Positions 9,368-18,915 are shown, numbered from the stretch's first letter. The stretch is 64,000 nucleotides of DNA from Streptomyces sp. YIM 130001 (GCF_003574445.1 NZ_KZ984551.1:380262-444261); one strand, 5' to 3'. Notes: generated by a model from the sequence alone, not told the origin. A program made the numbers and translations.

Positions 9368-10177
9368 CTACGCGGCGGAGGTGAAGGCCGGCAGATAGCC
9401 GCCCGACTGTCCCGCGGCGGTCGGGTGGTACGACTCGCCGATGTTCGTCCAGTTGACGCTGTGCAGCCAGGCGTCAGCGGAGCAGATCTCGTGCCCGGTG
9501 AACTTGCCGGCGACGTCGGCGAAGGCGAAGCCGTGGTCGGCGACGCTCTTCTGGGTGGTCTCGTTCAGGAGATCGGCTGCCGAGTTGATGGCCGCACGCT
9601 CGCCTTCGGTCAGCCCGGCGACGCAGCTGCCCTCGAGTTGATAGAAGCGCGGGTAGCCGAGTACGACGACCTGGGCGTCAGGGGCCTTGTCGCTGATGGC
9701 CGAATAGGTCGAGTCGAGCCGGCCCGGCAGGGTGCCGGTGACGAAGCTCTTGGCCTCCTCGACCCGGGCTACGCAGTTGGCCTCGGACTGCAGGACGCAG
9801 GTCATCATGACGTCGGCGAAGCCGGCGTCATTGCCGCCGATGGACAGCGAGACCAGCGAGGTGGCCGAATTCACCGGGCCCAACTGGTTGTTGACGACAT
9901 CGCTGGTGACCGCTCCGGAACAGGCCGTGAAGTCGAAGGACGACGGGGCGTTGGCCGCGGCCCACAGCACCGGGTAGGCGTTGTTGCTGCGTTTGCAGTC
10001 GCCGCTTCCGCTGTCGTAGTCACCGGCTCCCACGCCGGACGAGTAGGAGTCGCCGAGAGCCACGTAGTTGGCGGCGGCGGTGGACGAGTCGGCATGCACC
10101 GCTCCTGCTCCGGCCAGGGTCAGGCCGGCGGCGAGGAGCAGGGAGGACGCGTATGCCGTGATGCGGGACAGCCTCAT
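9368..10177 (-). CDS. Secreted SGNH/GDSL-family lipase/esterase
   Basis: The 269-aa precursor has a signal peptide ending around VHADS and the SGNH blocks: GDSYSSG with the catalytic Ser, SIGGNDAGF with the oxyanion Gly/Asn, and the C-terminal SYHPTAAG His. Six Cys remain in the mature chain, as in the three-disulfide Streptomyces extracellular lipases (S. coelicolor SCO1725, S. rimosus lipase). It should hydrolyse acyl esters outside the cell. The ATG at 10177 has a clear GGAGGT site 5 bp upstream. An inverted repeat (GGTTCC/GGAACC, 10265-10281) lies in the leader region. Confidence 0.93.
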   Translation of the reverse strand: MRLSRITAYASSLLLAAGLTLAGAGAVHADSSTAAANYVALGDSYSSGVGAGDYDSGSGDCKRSNNAYPVLWAAANAPSSFDFTACSGAVTSDVVNNQLGPVNSATSLVSLSIGGNDAGFADVMMTCVLQSEANCVARVEEAKSFVTGTLPGRLDSTYSAISDKAPDAQVVVLGYPRFYQLEGSCVAGLTEGERAAINSAADLLNETTQKSVADHGFAFADVAGKFTGHEICSADAWLHSVNWTNIGESYHPTAAGQSGGYLPAFTSAA

Positions 10178-10264
10178 AGGACCTCCGTGGGGGGAGAGGG
10201 CAGGGTCTCTGCCACCTCTCTTGTTACCCACACGTAAGTCCCATGGGTATGTTCATGTCAAGAG

Positions 10265-10281
10265 GGTTCCGAGGAGGAACC
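10265..10281. promoter_or_regulatory. Short inverted repeat upstream of the lipase gene
   Basis: GGTTCC (10265-10270) and GGAACC (10276-10281) form a perfect 6-bp dyad with a 5-nt centre, about 90 bp before the lipase start and in the divergent region toward the polysaccharide locus. It is a plausible operator; nothing shows which gene it serves. Confidence 0.3.
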
Positions 10282-10349
10282 TTCACGACCTTCGCGTTTG
10301 AAGCAGAATTCGCTCACGTACCTCCCAACTCGCCCTCCACAGAGGCCAC

Positions 10350-10424
10350 ATGACGGTGCGTCGGCTACGCCGGAGTGGCCGTTCTCGGCGTCTTGACGCG
10401 CCGATACCGGCTGCGCGACATTGA
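10350..10424 (+). CDS. Possible 24-aa upstream ORF/leader peptide
   Basis: An ATG at 10350 with AGAGG upstream opens a 24-codon basic reading frame (Arg-rich) that stops 37 bp before the start of the membrane protein at 10462. It is too short to judge by composition. It could be a translated leader of the polysaccharide locus or chance. Confidence 0.25.
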   Translation: MTVRRLRRSGRSRRLDAPIPAARH

Positions 10425-10461
10425 AGCCCGGCATCCGGCGCGTCGGGGGGCAAAGACGCCA

Positions 10462-10932
10462 ATGCAGACGATCAGTGACAACCCATCAGCACCGAGACCG
10501 GACCGCCGCTCATCGCGGCCGCCGGACGTCCTCGACCGGAACGAGCGCGAGGCGGCTCCCGTCGCACGCGGCGTGCCCATCGCGTTCCTGACCGGTGCGG
10601 CGGTCGCGGTGGCTGCCGTCGGGGCCGTGCTGGCCTTCACCGGAAGCGACTCACCGCTGCGCGGGCCCTGCACCTTGTTCCTGCTGCTCGCGGCCCCGGC
10701 GGGCGCGCTCGCCGTCGCGCTGCGCGAACTCGAGCCGCTCGGAAGGGCGGTGGCCGCATCGGCGGGGGCCCTCGCGGTCGATCTGCTGGTCGCCCAGGGC
10801 ATGCTCGCGCTCCATGCCTGGTCGATTCGCGGCGGCGTCACGGCAGTGCTGGCGATCAGCCTGCTGATCCTCGTGGCGGCCGGGGCACGGCGTCCGCATC
10901 GCGGGCGCCCGGCGGGAAGCGGGGTCCATTGA
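10462..10932 (+). CDS. Small membrane protein, first gene of polysaccharide locus
   Basis: A 156-aa protein with a polar, Pro/Arg-rich N-terminus of about 40 residues, then four hydrophobic segments (near 45-65, 72-90, 95-115 and 122-140) and a basic tail. I chose the ATG at 10462 because upstream sequence in frame is Arg-rich and non-hydrophobic. The stop lies 1 bp before the next GTG, so it is translationally coupled to the acyltransferase gene. No family recognised. Position suggests a membrane accessory of polysaccharide assembly. Confidence 0.7.
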   Translation: MQTISDNPSAPRPDRRSSRPPDVLDRNEREAAPVARGVPIAFLTGAAVAVAAVGAVLAFTGSDSPLRGPCTLFLLLAAPAGALAVALRELEPLGRAVAASAGALAVDLLVAQGMLALHAWSIRGGVTAVLAISLLILVAAGARRPHRGRPAGSGVH

Positions 10933-10933
10933 C

Positions 10934-12028
10934 GTGGACATCGCCGTGTATCGCCCCGGCGAACTCACCGCCGCCGACCGGGCGGCATGGACAGCCATGC
11001 AGTCCAAGGCCCACCTGGAAGGCGCCGAGGCACTGTCCAATCCGTTCCTGTCACCGGAGTTCACCCTGGCAGCAGGACGCTGCCGGCGCGGCGTCCGGGT
11101 CGCGGTGGTCCGCGAGGGCGGCGAACCCGCGGCGTTCTTCCCCTACCAGCGCACGTCCCTGGGTGTGGGGCGGGCACTGGGGCTCGGGGTGTCCGACTGC
11201 CAGGGTCCGGTGCACCGGTCCGGGTTCGACTGCGATCCGGTGGAACTGCTCGACGCCTGCGGACTCGCGGTCTGGGAGTTCGACCATCTGGTGCACAGCG
11301 ATGGGCCGTTCGCCGCTGTCGCGGCCGCGCACTTCGCGTCGCCGGTGATCGACGTGGACCGCGGATACGAGCCATATCTGGCCGAACTCCGGGCCCGTTC
11401 ACCGAAGTTCACGAAGACCACGCTCGCCAAGGAGCGGCGGCTAGGACGCGATGCGGGCAGCCTGCGGTACGTGCACGACGAACGCGATCCGGCCGTCCTG
11501 CGCACCCTGATGGAGTGGAAGTCCGCGCAGTACCGCCGCACCGGACGCAGCGACCGCTTCGCGCACCCGTGGATCACCCGGCTCGTGGAGCAGCTCTTCC
11601 ACACCCGGTCACCGTCCGCCGCCGGCATTCTCTCGGTGCTCTACGCCGGCGACCGACCGGTCGCGGCCCATTTCGGGCTTCGCTCCGAACGGATACTCGC
11701 GTGCTGGTTCCCCGCCTACGACCCGGCGTTCGCGAAATACTCGCCCGGCCTCGTGCTCCATCTGCGTATGGCGGAAGGTGCGGCCGGCGACGGAATCGCC
11801 CATCTCGATCTGGGACGAGGCCCGAAGGAATACAAGGATTCCCTCAGGACACGCGATCTCTTCGTGTCCGAGGGCTGGGTGACGCGCCGTCACCCCGTGG
11901 CGTCCGTACACCGGGCACGACGCGCTCCGGCACGCGCAGTGCGCAACGCCGTGGTCGCTCGCCCCGAACTCTTCGGGCCCGCGGACAAGTTACTCAAAAG
12001 GATCGGAAAGATCCGTTCGGGTAAGTAG
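10934..12028 (+). CDS. CelD/BcsL-like (FemAB-related, BioF2 domain) GNAT acyltransferase
   Basis: This 364-aa cytosolic protein has the double-GNAT layout of the acetyltransferase family linked to cellulose and other polysaccharides (PF13480). Recognisable parts are the N-terminal NPFLSPEFTLAAGRCR and EGGEPAAFFPYQR blocks, and the C-terminal RPVAAHFGLRSERILACWFPAYD and HLDLGRGPKEYKDSL motifs, the last typical of this family. It probably transfers an acetyl or other acyl group to a sugar precursor or lipid-linked glycan. It is coupled to the small membrane protein before it. A 345-bp gap separates it from the first glycosyltransferase. Confidence 0.85.
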   Translation: MDIAVYRPGELTAADRAAWTAMQSKAHLEGAEALSNPFLSPEFTLAAGRCRRGVRVAVVREGGEPAAFFPYQRTSLGVGRALGLGVSDCQGPVHRSGFDCDPVELLDACGLAVWEFDHLVHSDGPFAAVAAAHFASPVIDVDRGYEPYLAELRARSPKFTKTTLAKERRLGRDAGSLRYVHDERDPAVLRTLMEWKSAQYRRTGRSDRFAHPWITRLVEQLFHTRSPSAAGILSVLYAGDRPVAAHFGLRSERILACWFPAYDPAFAKYSPGLVLHLRMAEGAAGDGIAHLDLGRGPKEYKDSLRTRDLFVSEGWVTRRHPVASVHRARRAPARAVRNAVVARPELFGPADKLLKRIGKIRSGK

Positions 12029-12373
12029 CGCAGATAACGAATAAACGCAGACGCTTGTCCCAGGTCTTGCCATAGAGTCTCAATCGTCAATACCGTCATG
12101 GAACCACCCGCAATGGCTCATCGGTAAAGGCTCCGGGGGAGGGCTCAGGAGCGCGATGCCGGCCGGAGCGGGGCGCGGTAGGGGGGTGCCGTGCTCGGCG
12201 CAAGCATGTCTGCCGAGCCAAGTGCCGCACGGCCAGAAATTCCAGCTCGTCCAGTGCGCGGAGTGTCGTTCCGTCATTCCGTCATGCCCTGGGCGAGAAC
12301 CCTCCTTTCGAACCGGAAACTCATCCGGGCTGCCCGGGGGCGGGCGGCCCACCGGACGAGAGAGAACCGATTC
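12029..12373. other. Intergenic region before the GT2/deacetylase/flippase operon
   Basis: The first 100 bp are less GC-rich than the surroundings and contain a possible -10 box (TAGAGT, near 12073), consistent with a promoter for the downstream operon. The rest stays open in the frame of the glycosyltransferase back to 12191 but lacks a good start. I see no RNA structure or repeat I would name. Confidence 0.4.
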
Positions 12374-13285
12374 ATGAGCTCCTATCTCCACCCGGCCGTA
12401 CCAGGGGAAGATCCTTTGTTACGGCCGACGGAAAACGGATCCGAGAACACCCGGAAGAGCAGCGCGAAGAACGGCACGGCGCAGTCAGGATCCGGATCGG
12501 ACACCACGGTGCGGGCCCGCATTCCGAACCAGTACCGGCCCATTTCCACTCACCTGGCGATCACTCCCCCGGTGAGTGTCGTGATCCCCGCCATGAATGA
12601 GGCGGAGAATCTTCCGTACGTCTTCAAGTCGCTGCCCGACTGGATCCACGAAGTCGTACTGGTCGACGGGAATTCCACCGACGACACGGTCGCCGTGGCA
12701 CGCGAACTGCGGCCCGACGTCCGCGTCGTGGAGCAGCGCGGCAAGGGCAAGGGGGATGCCCTGATCGCCGGATTCGCGGCCTGCACGGGCGAGATCATCG
12801 TGATGGTCGACGCGGACGGCTCGGCCGACGGCGAGGAGATCGTCGCCTTTGTCTCCGCGCTGGTCTCCGGGGCGGACTTCGCCAAGGGGTCCCGCTTCGC
12901 CAACGGCGGTGGCACCGACGACATGACACCGGTGCGCAAGCTCGGCAACCACCTGCTGTGTGCGGTGGTCAACGCCAAGTTCGGCGCCCGCTACACGGAT
13001 CTCTGCTACGGATACAACGCGTTCTGGCGGTACTGCCTCGACGAGATCGACCTGGACTGCACCGGCTTCGAGGTCGAGACGCTGATGAACATCCGAGTGG
13101 CCAAGGCCGGCTTACGGGTGCAGGAGATCCCGAGCCACGAGTACCTGCGCATCCACGGCGCCAGCAATCTGCGCGCCGTACGGGACGGCATCAGGGTGCT
13201 CAGGGTGATCCTCGGGGAGCACACGGTGCGACGCCGTCGCGCCGCCTCCCTTCCGCTCAACACCCGTAGAGGAGCGGCGACTTGA
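12374..13285 (+). CDS. Family 2 glycosyltransferase (dolichyl-phosphate-mannose synthase-like)
   Basis: A 303-aa protein with a low-complexity N-terminus of about 60 residues before the GT-A domain. Motifs: VSVVIPAMNEAENLPYV, the diphosphate/metal site VDADGSADGEEI (DxD), and the acceptor block GYNAFWRYCLDEI. It lacks the C-terminal transmembrane helices of processive synthases, so it likely adds one sugar to a lipid carrier on the cytosolic face. ATG 12374 was chosen; GAGAGAAC upstream is a weak ribosome site, and in-frame sequence extends to 12191. The stop overlaps the next TTG start by 4 bp. Confidence 0.85.
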   Translation: MSSYLHPAVPGEDPLLRPTENGSENTRKSSAKNGTAQSGSGSDTTVRARIPNQYRPISTHLAITPPVSVVIPAMNEAENLPYVFKSLPDWIHEVVLVDGNSTDDTVAVARELRPDVRVVEQRGKGKGDALIAGFAACTGEIIVMVDADGSADGEEIVAFVSALVSGADFAKGSRFANGGGTDDMTPVRKLGNHLLCAVVNAKFGARYTDLCYGYNAFWRYCLDEIDLDCTGFEVETLMNIRVAKAGLRVQEIPSHEYLRIHGASNLRAVRDGIRVLRVILGEHTVRRRRAASLPLNTRRGAAT

Positions 13286-14328
13286 GCAGTCGGGCGCCGG
13301 TCGGTGCGGGTGAGGTCTCGGTGGTGGTGTGTGCGTACACCGAGGACCGCTGGGAGGACATCCTGGCTGCGGTCTCCTCGGTGCGGTCACAGTCGCTGCC
13401 GGCCCACGAGACGCTGCTCGTGGTGGACCACAATCCGGCCCTCCTGGCGAGGCTCAGGAGCCGGTTCGAGAAATCGACGGAGCCGGGGCAGGTGCGGGTG
13501 CTCGCCAATGCGGGCCCCCGCGGCCTCTCCGCCGGCCGCAACACGGGCGTCGCCGCGGCCGGCGGCGCGGTGGTGGCCTTCCTCGACGACGACGCGGTCG
13601 CGGAGCGGCACTGGCTGCGGTACCTCGCCGAGGGCTACAACGACCCACGGGTCCTCGCTGTGGGCGGCAGGACGGAGCCCGTATGGGCCTCGGGGCGCCG
13701 TCCCGACTGGTTCCCGGCCGAGTTCGACTGGGTGGTCGGCTGCAGCTACCGGGGACTGCCCGCGGGCCGGGTGCGGGTGCGCAACGTGCTGGGCGGCAAC
13801 GCCTCGTTCCGCCGCGAGGCCTTCGCCCTGGCGGGAGGCTTCGCCACCGGGATCGGCAGGGACGGCGACCGCCGGCCGCTGGGCTGCGAGGAGACGGAGC
13901 TGTGCATCCGGATCGCCCGGGCCGATCCCGGCGCGGTGCTCCTGGTGGACGACCGTGCGGTCATCCACCACCGGGTACCCGCCGTCCGCGAGCGCTTCGC
14001 GTACTTCCGGACCCGGACCTACGCGGAGGGCCTGTCCAAGGCCCTGGTGTCGCGCAGCGTCGGCGCCGCGAGGGGACTCGAGTCCGAACGCCGGTACACC
14101 ACAAGGGTGTTGCCCGGTGCGGTGGCCCGCGGGCTCGCGGACGCGGTGCGCGGACGCCCGGGCGGGGCGGGCCGCGCGGGCGCGGTGCTCGCGGGAGTGG
14201 CGGCGGCGGCCGGCGGCTATGTCGTCGGGGGCGTCCGTGCCCGCAGGGGAGGCGGGTCCTTCTCCGTCCCACGGCCGTCCGGTGCGGCGCGAGGGAGCGA
14301 GGGACGGGAGGGGGCCGACGCCGTATGA
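13282..14328 (+). CDS. Family 2 glycosyltransferase
   Basis: The 348-aa GT-A protein starts with a TTG that overlaps the previous stop (TTGA). It shows VSVVVCAYTEDRWEDI, AGRNTGVAAAGGAVVAFLDDDA (metal-binding DDD) and NVLGGNASFRREAF with the EETELCIRI acceptor/base motif, as in rhamnosyl- and galactosyl-type GT2 enzymes. The last 60 residues hold a hydrophobic stretch (AGAVLAGVAAAAGGYVVGGV) that may dock it to the membrane. Translational coupling on both sides places it firmly in the polysaccharide operon. Confidence 0.87.
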   Translation: MSSRAPVGAGEVSVVVCAYTEDRWEDILAAVSSVRSQSLPAHETLLVVDHNPALLARLRSRFEKSTEPGQVRVLANAGPRGLSAGRNTGVAAAGGAVVAFLDDDAVAERHWLRYLAEGYNDPRVLAVGGRTEPVWASGRRPDWFPAEFDWVVGCSYRGLPAGRVRVRNVLGGNASFRREAFALAGGFATGIGRDGDRRPLGCEETELCIRIARADPGAVLLVDDRAVIHHRVPAVRERFAYFRTRTYAEGLSKALVSRSVGAARGLESERRYTTRVLPGAVARGLADAVRGRPGGAGRAGAVLAGVAAAAGGYVVGGVRARRGGGSFSVPRPSGAARGSEGREGADAV

Positions 14329-15125
14329 CCACGCGACCCGTGCCGATCCTGATGTACCACGCGATCGCCGACGCACCCGCGGCCGCGACGCACGCCCTGT
14401 CGGTCGCGCCTGCCGCCTTCGCCGAGCAGCTCTCGGTCCTGGCGGAGCGCGGGTTCACGCCGGTCACCACCGCCGCGCTCGGGGCGGCCTGGCGGTCCGG
14501 GGCGCGCCTGCCGCGCCGCCCCGTCCTGATCACGTTCGACGACGGATATGCCGGGGTGCACCGCCATGCCCTGCCGGTCCTCGCCCAGCACGGATTTCCG
14601 GCCACGCTGTTCGTCTCCACGGGCTGGATCCGCGGCGCTCACGACACCGGCGGCGCACTCGACGCCATGCTGGACTGGGCTCAGACACGGGAGCTCGCGG
14701 CTGCCGGGACGGAGATCGGCGGGCACAGCCACACACATCCGCAACTGGACCAACTCCCGCACGAGGCCCTGCAGTTCGAGATAGATCGCTGCCGGGAGAT
14801 CATCAGGGACGAACTCGGCGCCGCACCCACCTCGTTCGCGTACCCCTACGGGTACTCGGACCGGCGGGTACGCGCCGGCGTCCGCGCGGCCGGCTTCGCC
14901 CAGTCCCTCGCCGTGGGCAACGATCTGGCCCGCCGCCGGCACGGACCGTACGCACTGCGCAGGCTGACAGTCCGTCGTACGACCGGCATCGAGCAGTTCG
15001 CCCGGGTCGTGGAAGGCCGGTCGGTGAGGCGCGCCTACGCCGGGGAGCGCGCGCTCACCCGGGGGTACGCCGTCGTGCGCAGGGCGAAGCAGGTCCGCCG
15101 AAGGGTGGACCGTATCCGTGGCTGA
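14325..15125 (+). CDS. Polysaccharide deacetylase (NodB/CE4 domain)
   Basis: A 266-aa CE4 protein. Motif 1 is TFDDGY (catalytic base and metal Asp), motif 2 is HSHTHPQLDQL (metal His pair), and AYPYGY is motif 3. No signal peptide or anchor is visible, so it would act in the cytosol, or leave by another route, removing N- or O-acetyl groups from a sugar or lipid-linked intermediate. The pairing with an acyltransferase in the same locus suggests the glycan's acylation is adjusted. ATG 14325 overlaps the upstream stop (ATGA) and the 3' end overlaps the flippase gene by 8 bp. Confidence 0.88.
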   Translation: MTTRPVPILMYHAIADAPAAATHALSVAPAAFAEQLSVLAERGFTPVTTAALGAAWRSGARLPRRPVLITFDDGYAGVHRHALPVLAQHGFPATLFVSTGWIRGAHDTGGALDAMLDWAQTRELAAAGTEIGGHSHTHPQLDQLPHEALQFEIDRCREIIRDELGAAPTSFAYPYGYSDRRVRAGVRAAGFAQSLAVGNDLARRRHGPYALRRLTVRRTTGIEQFARVVEGRSVRRAYAGERALTRGYAVVRRAKQVRRRVDRIRG

Positions 15126-18100
15126 CACGAGCGCCGCCACCCAGCTCCGGCCGTCGGCAGAAGAACGGCCGGTGCGCCGGCGGCTGCGGCTGCCCGGCGC
15201 CGGCGGCGGAAGTCCGCTGTTCCGCAACGCCTACGCGCTGATGCTCAACACCGGGATCTCCGGTGTGCTCGGCCTCGGCTTCTGGCTGGCCGCCGCCCGG
15301 TACTACTCCGAGTCCGCGGTCGGCCAGGGCTCGGCGGCGATCGCCGCGATGAAACTCCTCGCAGGCCTCACGGCGCTGACCCTGATGGGCGCCCTGGCCC
15401 GCTTCATCCCGGTCGCCGGGCGCGCCACCCGGCGGCTCATCCTGCGGACGTACGGCCTGAGTTCGCTGGTCGTGGCGGTGGCGGCGGTGGTGTTCCTCGG
15501 GACGCTCGATCTGTGGGGGCCCTCGTACCGCTTCCTGCAGGGGCCGCTCAGCGGCGCGGGGTTCGTGCTCGCGGTGGTGGCCTGGTCGCTGCTGACCCTG
15601 CAGGACGGGGTGCTGACCGGGCTGCGCAGCGCACTGTGGGTGCCGGTGGGCAACACGGCGTTCTCCACGGTGAAACTGCTGCTGCTGGTGGCGCTCGCCG
15701 CCGCGGTGCCGACGGCGGGCGTGTTCGTCTCCTGGGTGGCGGCGATCGCGGTGTCCGTGGTGCCGCTCGGCTGGCTGGTCCTTCGGCGTCTCGTCCCGCG
15801 GCACGTCGAGGCGACGAAGGACTGCGCGGATCCGCCCAGCATGCGCCGGATCGGGCGGTTCCTCGCGGGCGACTACACCGGGTCGCTGTTCTCGCTCGCC
15901 GTGGTCTACCTGGTGCCCGTGATCGTCGCCGCGCAGGTCAGCTCCGCGGACAACGCGTACTTCTACATCACGGCCACCATCGCCGGAACGGTCAACCTCC
16001 TCGCGATCAACATGGGGGCCTCCCTCACCGTCGAGGGCTCCCACGATCCCGCCCGCCTCGCCGCCAACTGCCGTGCCGCGCTGCGCCGGATGGCGCGGAT
16101 CATGCTGCCGGTGTGCACCGTGCTGTTCGTCGGTGCGCCCTACGTTCTCGGCGTGTTCGGACCGGGTTACGCGGATGCCGCGACCGGGTTGCTGCGCTGG
16201 TTCGCGGTGGGGGCCGTACTGCGGGTGGTCATCGAGACGTACTTCGCGGTACTCCGGGCGGAGAGCCGGACGTCGGGTCTGGCCGTTCTGCAGGGGGTGC
16301 TGTGTGTCCTTGTCCTCGGTCTCACGCTGGTACTGCTGCCTCGGATGGGCCTGGTCGGGGCAGGGATCGCGGAGATCGCCAGTCTTACGGTGGTGGCTTC
16401 GGTGGCCGCGTTCAAGCTCTTCAAAGTCGTCAGACCGGCTGCGCCGGAGCCCCCCGCACGGGCCTCGGCGCCCGTCGCCCCGGACGGTGACCTCGCGGAC
16501 CTCGGGACGGGCGGGGGCCCCGCAGATCTCGGAACGGGCAACCGGACCGTCAGCGCGCCGAGGCTGAACGACACGTCCCACAGGCCGACTTGGGCGCTGC
16601 AGGCGACTTCGGGCAGGGCGTCCGCACCCGCCGGGTCCCGGCCCGACCGCGACCACCGGCCCACCTGGGCGCTCCGCCGCCCACCCATGGACGCCGAGGC
16701 GGCGTCATCACTCACCGAAGCCGCCCGTACCGAGGGGGAGGCGCCCGCAGGGTCCGGCACGGGCGTCTTCGTCGACGCACCGGACCGGCGCCCCTACCGA
16801 CCGTCGTTCCGGCCTCTGCCTCCGGCCAACGACACCACGGGGACGGCTCCGGACGAGGGCCCCGTCGAAGAGCCGGTGAACCGCGACGCGTCCGCCGGCG
16901 CCGCCGCCCGGGCCCGTTCGCTCGGTCTGTGGCTGCTGCTCGGCACCGCGCTCGCCCTGTTCTGGGTCCCGGTAGCGGGTCTGGGTGAGGCCGACCTCGA
17001 CGCGATGGGTGGCCTCGGCCTGATCTCGGTGCTGCCGACCGCGACGCTCGCCGGAGCCGCACTGTTCGTGGTCGTGTTCGCCTCGCTGCTCTGGCACGAG
17101 CGGCCGCGCCGCGCCCTGCTGACGGTGACGCTGCTCGCCACCCTGGTGTCCCTGCACGCCCTGCCCGCCGTACTCGAGGACGCACCGCGGTTCGCGACCG
17201 CCTGGCAGCACCTGGGCTTCCTCGACCACATCGACCGGGCCGGGACCGCCGCGCCGGATCTGGACGCGCGCTGGAGCTGGCCGGGCTTCTTCGCGGCAGC
17301 CGCGTTCCTGGCCGAGGCCTGCGGAGTCTCCGACTTCACGGAGGTCATCCGCTGGTGGCCGATCGCGATGCAACTCCTGTGTCTGGCACCGGTTTTCCTG
17401 CTCCTGCGCGCCGTACGCGCGTCCTGGCGGGCCAAGTGGGCCGGCGTGTGGATCTTCGTCCTGAGCGGCTGGGTGGGTCAGGACTACTTCTCGCCGCAGG
17501 GCTTCACGTACCTGCTGTATCTCGCCTTCGTGGCGGTCCTCCTCGTCTGGTTCCGGGCGCCGCGCATGCTGTGGGGGGCGCGCAGGCCGGGCGAGGCCGA
17601 GGTGTTGCCGGCCGGCCGCGGCACCCGGGTGGCGTTGCTCGGGGTGCTGATCGCACTGTTCGCGGCAGCGGTGCCCGCGCATCAGCTGACGCCGTTCGTG
17701 ATGCTCGGCGTGCTCACCGCGCTCGTCCTGGTGGGCCGCAGTGAGCTGCGCGGGCTTCCGGTCCTGTGCACGGTGGTGGTCACCGTCTGGATCGGGTATC
17801 TGGCCGAGCCGTACTGGTCGGGGCATTTCCAGGAGCTGTTCGGCGGCGTGGGCGGCGTCGGCGGAAACGTCACGTCGTCCGTCTCCGGACGTATCGAGGG
17901 CGGCAGTTCCACCCACCAACTCGTGCTCTACGCGCGCGTGGCCCTCGCCGGCGGAGTCATGGCTCTGGCCTGCGTCGGCTGGTGGCGCCGGCGCACCTAC
18001 CGTTACGCCGAACGCTCCCTGCTCGTCCTGGCCTTCGTCCCGTTCCTCGGCTTCGGCATGCAGTCCTACGGCGGCGAGATGGCGCTGCGGGTCTTCATGT

Positions 18101-18915
18101 TCGCCCTGCCGGGCGCGGCCCTGCTCGCCGGCCTCGCACTGTTCCCGCGCACCGGTGTCACGGCTGAGGAGCGGGACCGCGACCGGGTCAGCCTCGCGCC
18201 GCTCGCAGCCCTGCTCGCCGGGCTGCTCCTGATCGGCGGCTTCCTGATCGCCCGGTGGGGCAACGAGCCGTTCGAACGGGTGCGGGCCGGCGAGGTCGCG
18301 GCGATGGAGTACGTCTACGAGCACGACGACCCGACCGTGCGGCTGCTCTGGATGAGCAACGACACCGTGGACAACGTCACTCCGGCCCTGCCCTGGGGCA
18401 AGCAGGACATGGAGAAGGTGCATTACCTGCCGACCCTCGCACCGACCGATCCGGTCCTCGTCGCGTCCCTGGTCAAGGCCCTCAAAGACGCAGGACCGAA
18501 CTCGTATCTCATGGTCAACCGCAGCCAGTCCGTGTACCTGACGATGGACGCCGGCTATCCGCGGAACTGGGAGTCCCGGCTCCTCGACAGCCTCGACGCG
18601 CGCGACGAGTTGACCAAGCCGTACGCCAACGACGACGTCGCCCTGTACGTGCTGCGCGAGCAACCGGACGGGCCGGTCGAGAAGGCGGACCCGGGCCCGC
18701 CCGGACCAGAGATCACCTGGACGCCCTGGTCGGTGGTGGGCGGCCTCGCGGCCCTCGCCCTGATCGTGCTGCTCACAGTGCGCGAGGTGGTCCGGGTGGC
18801 GGCGCCACCGAGCGTGCGCGGCCTGCAGTGGCTGCAGAGCACCTTCTGGTTCTCGCTGCCGCTGCTCGCGGTGCTCTTCGCCGCCCTGATCCAGCGCTTC
18901 GTGACGATGGCGTAG
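15118..18915 (+). CDS. Polysaccharide flippase (MOP/Wzx-like) fused to a large multi-pass glycan-assembly domain
   Basis: At 1265 aa this is far longer than a flippase. Residues 25-435 form an MOP-superfamily exporter with about 12 hydrophobic segments (Wzx/RfbX type: YYSESAVGQGSAA, then YFYITATIAGTVNLLAINMG). Residues 440-595 are a hydrophilic linker with internal repeats: the motif HRPTWAL twice and DLGTG twice. Residues 597-1265 form a second membrane domain with about 11 more segments and a large outer loop near 1050-1190, resembling Wzy-like polymerases or GT-C glycosyltransferases. One protein could therefore flip and polymerise or decorate the glycan. The GTG start overlaps the deacetylase gene. 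I see no convincing internal start that would make two genes. Confidence 0.85.
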   Translation: MADTSAATQLRPSAEERPVRRRLRLPGAGGGSPLFRNAYALMLNTGISGVLGLGFWLAAARYYSESAVGQGSAAIAAMKLLAGLTALTLMGALARFIPVAGRATRRLILRTYGLSSLVVAVAAVVFLGTLDLWGPSYRFLQGPLSGAGFVLAVVAWSLLTLQDGVLTGLRSALWVPVGNTAFSTVKLLLLVALAAAVPTAGVFVSWVAAIAVSVVPLGWLVLRRLVPRHVEATKDCADPPSMRRIGRFLAGDYTGSLFSLAVVYLVPVIVAAQVSSADNAYFYITATIAGTVNLLAINMGASLTVEGSHDPARLAANCRAALRRMARIMLPVCTVLFVGAPYVLGVFGPGYADAATGLLRWFAVGAVLRVVIETYFAVLRAESRTSGLAVLQGVLCVLVLGLTLVLLPRMGLVGAGIAEIASLTVVASVAAFKLFKVVRPAAPEPPARASAPVAPDGDLADLGTGGGPADLGTGNRTVSAPRLNDTSHRPTWALQATSGRASAPAGSRPDRDHRPTWALRRPPMDAEAASSLTEAARTEGEAPAGSGTGVFVDAPDRRPYRPSFRPLPPANDTTGTAPDEGPVEEPVNRDASAGAAARARSLGLWLLLGTALALFWVPVAGLGEADLDAMGGLGLISVLPTATLAGAALFVVVFASLLWHERPRRALLTVTLLATLVSLHALPAVLEDAPRFATAWQHLGFLDHIDRAGTAAPDLDARWSWPGFFAAAAFLAEACGVSDFTEVIRWWPIAMQLLCLAPVFLLLRAVRASWRAKWAGVWIFVLSGWVGQDYFSPQGFTYLLYLAFVAVLLVWFRAPRMLWGARRPGEAEVLPAGRGTRVALLGVLIALFAAAVPAHQLTPFVMLGVLTALVLVGRSELRGLPVLCTVVVTVWIGYLAEPYWSGHFQELFGGVGGVGGNVTSSVSGRIEGGSSTHQLVLYARVALAGGVMALACVGWWRRRTYRYAERSLLVLAFVPFLGFGMQSYGGEMALRVFMFALPGAALLAGLALFPRTGVTAEERDRDRVSLAPLAALLAGLLLIGGFLIARWGNEPFERVRAGEVAAMEYVYEHDDPTVRLLWMSNDTVDNVTPALPWGKQDMEKVHYLPTLAPTDPVLVASLVKALKDAGPNSYLMVNRSQSVYLTMDAGYPRNWESRLLDSLDARDELTKPYANDDVALYVLREQPDGPVEKADPGPPGPEITWTPWSVVGGLAALALIVLLTVREVVRVAAPPSVRGLQWLQSTFWFSLPLLAVLFAALIQRFVTMA

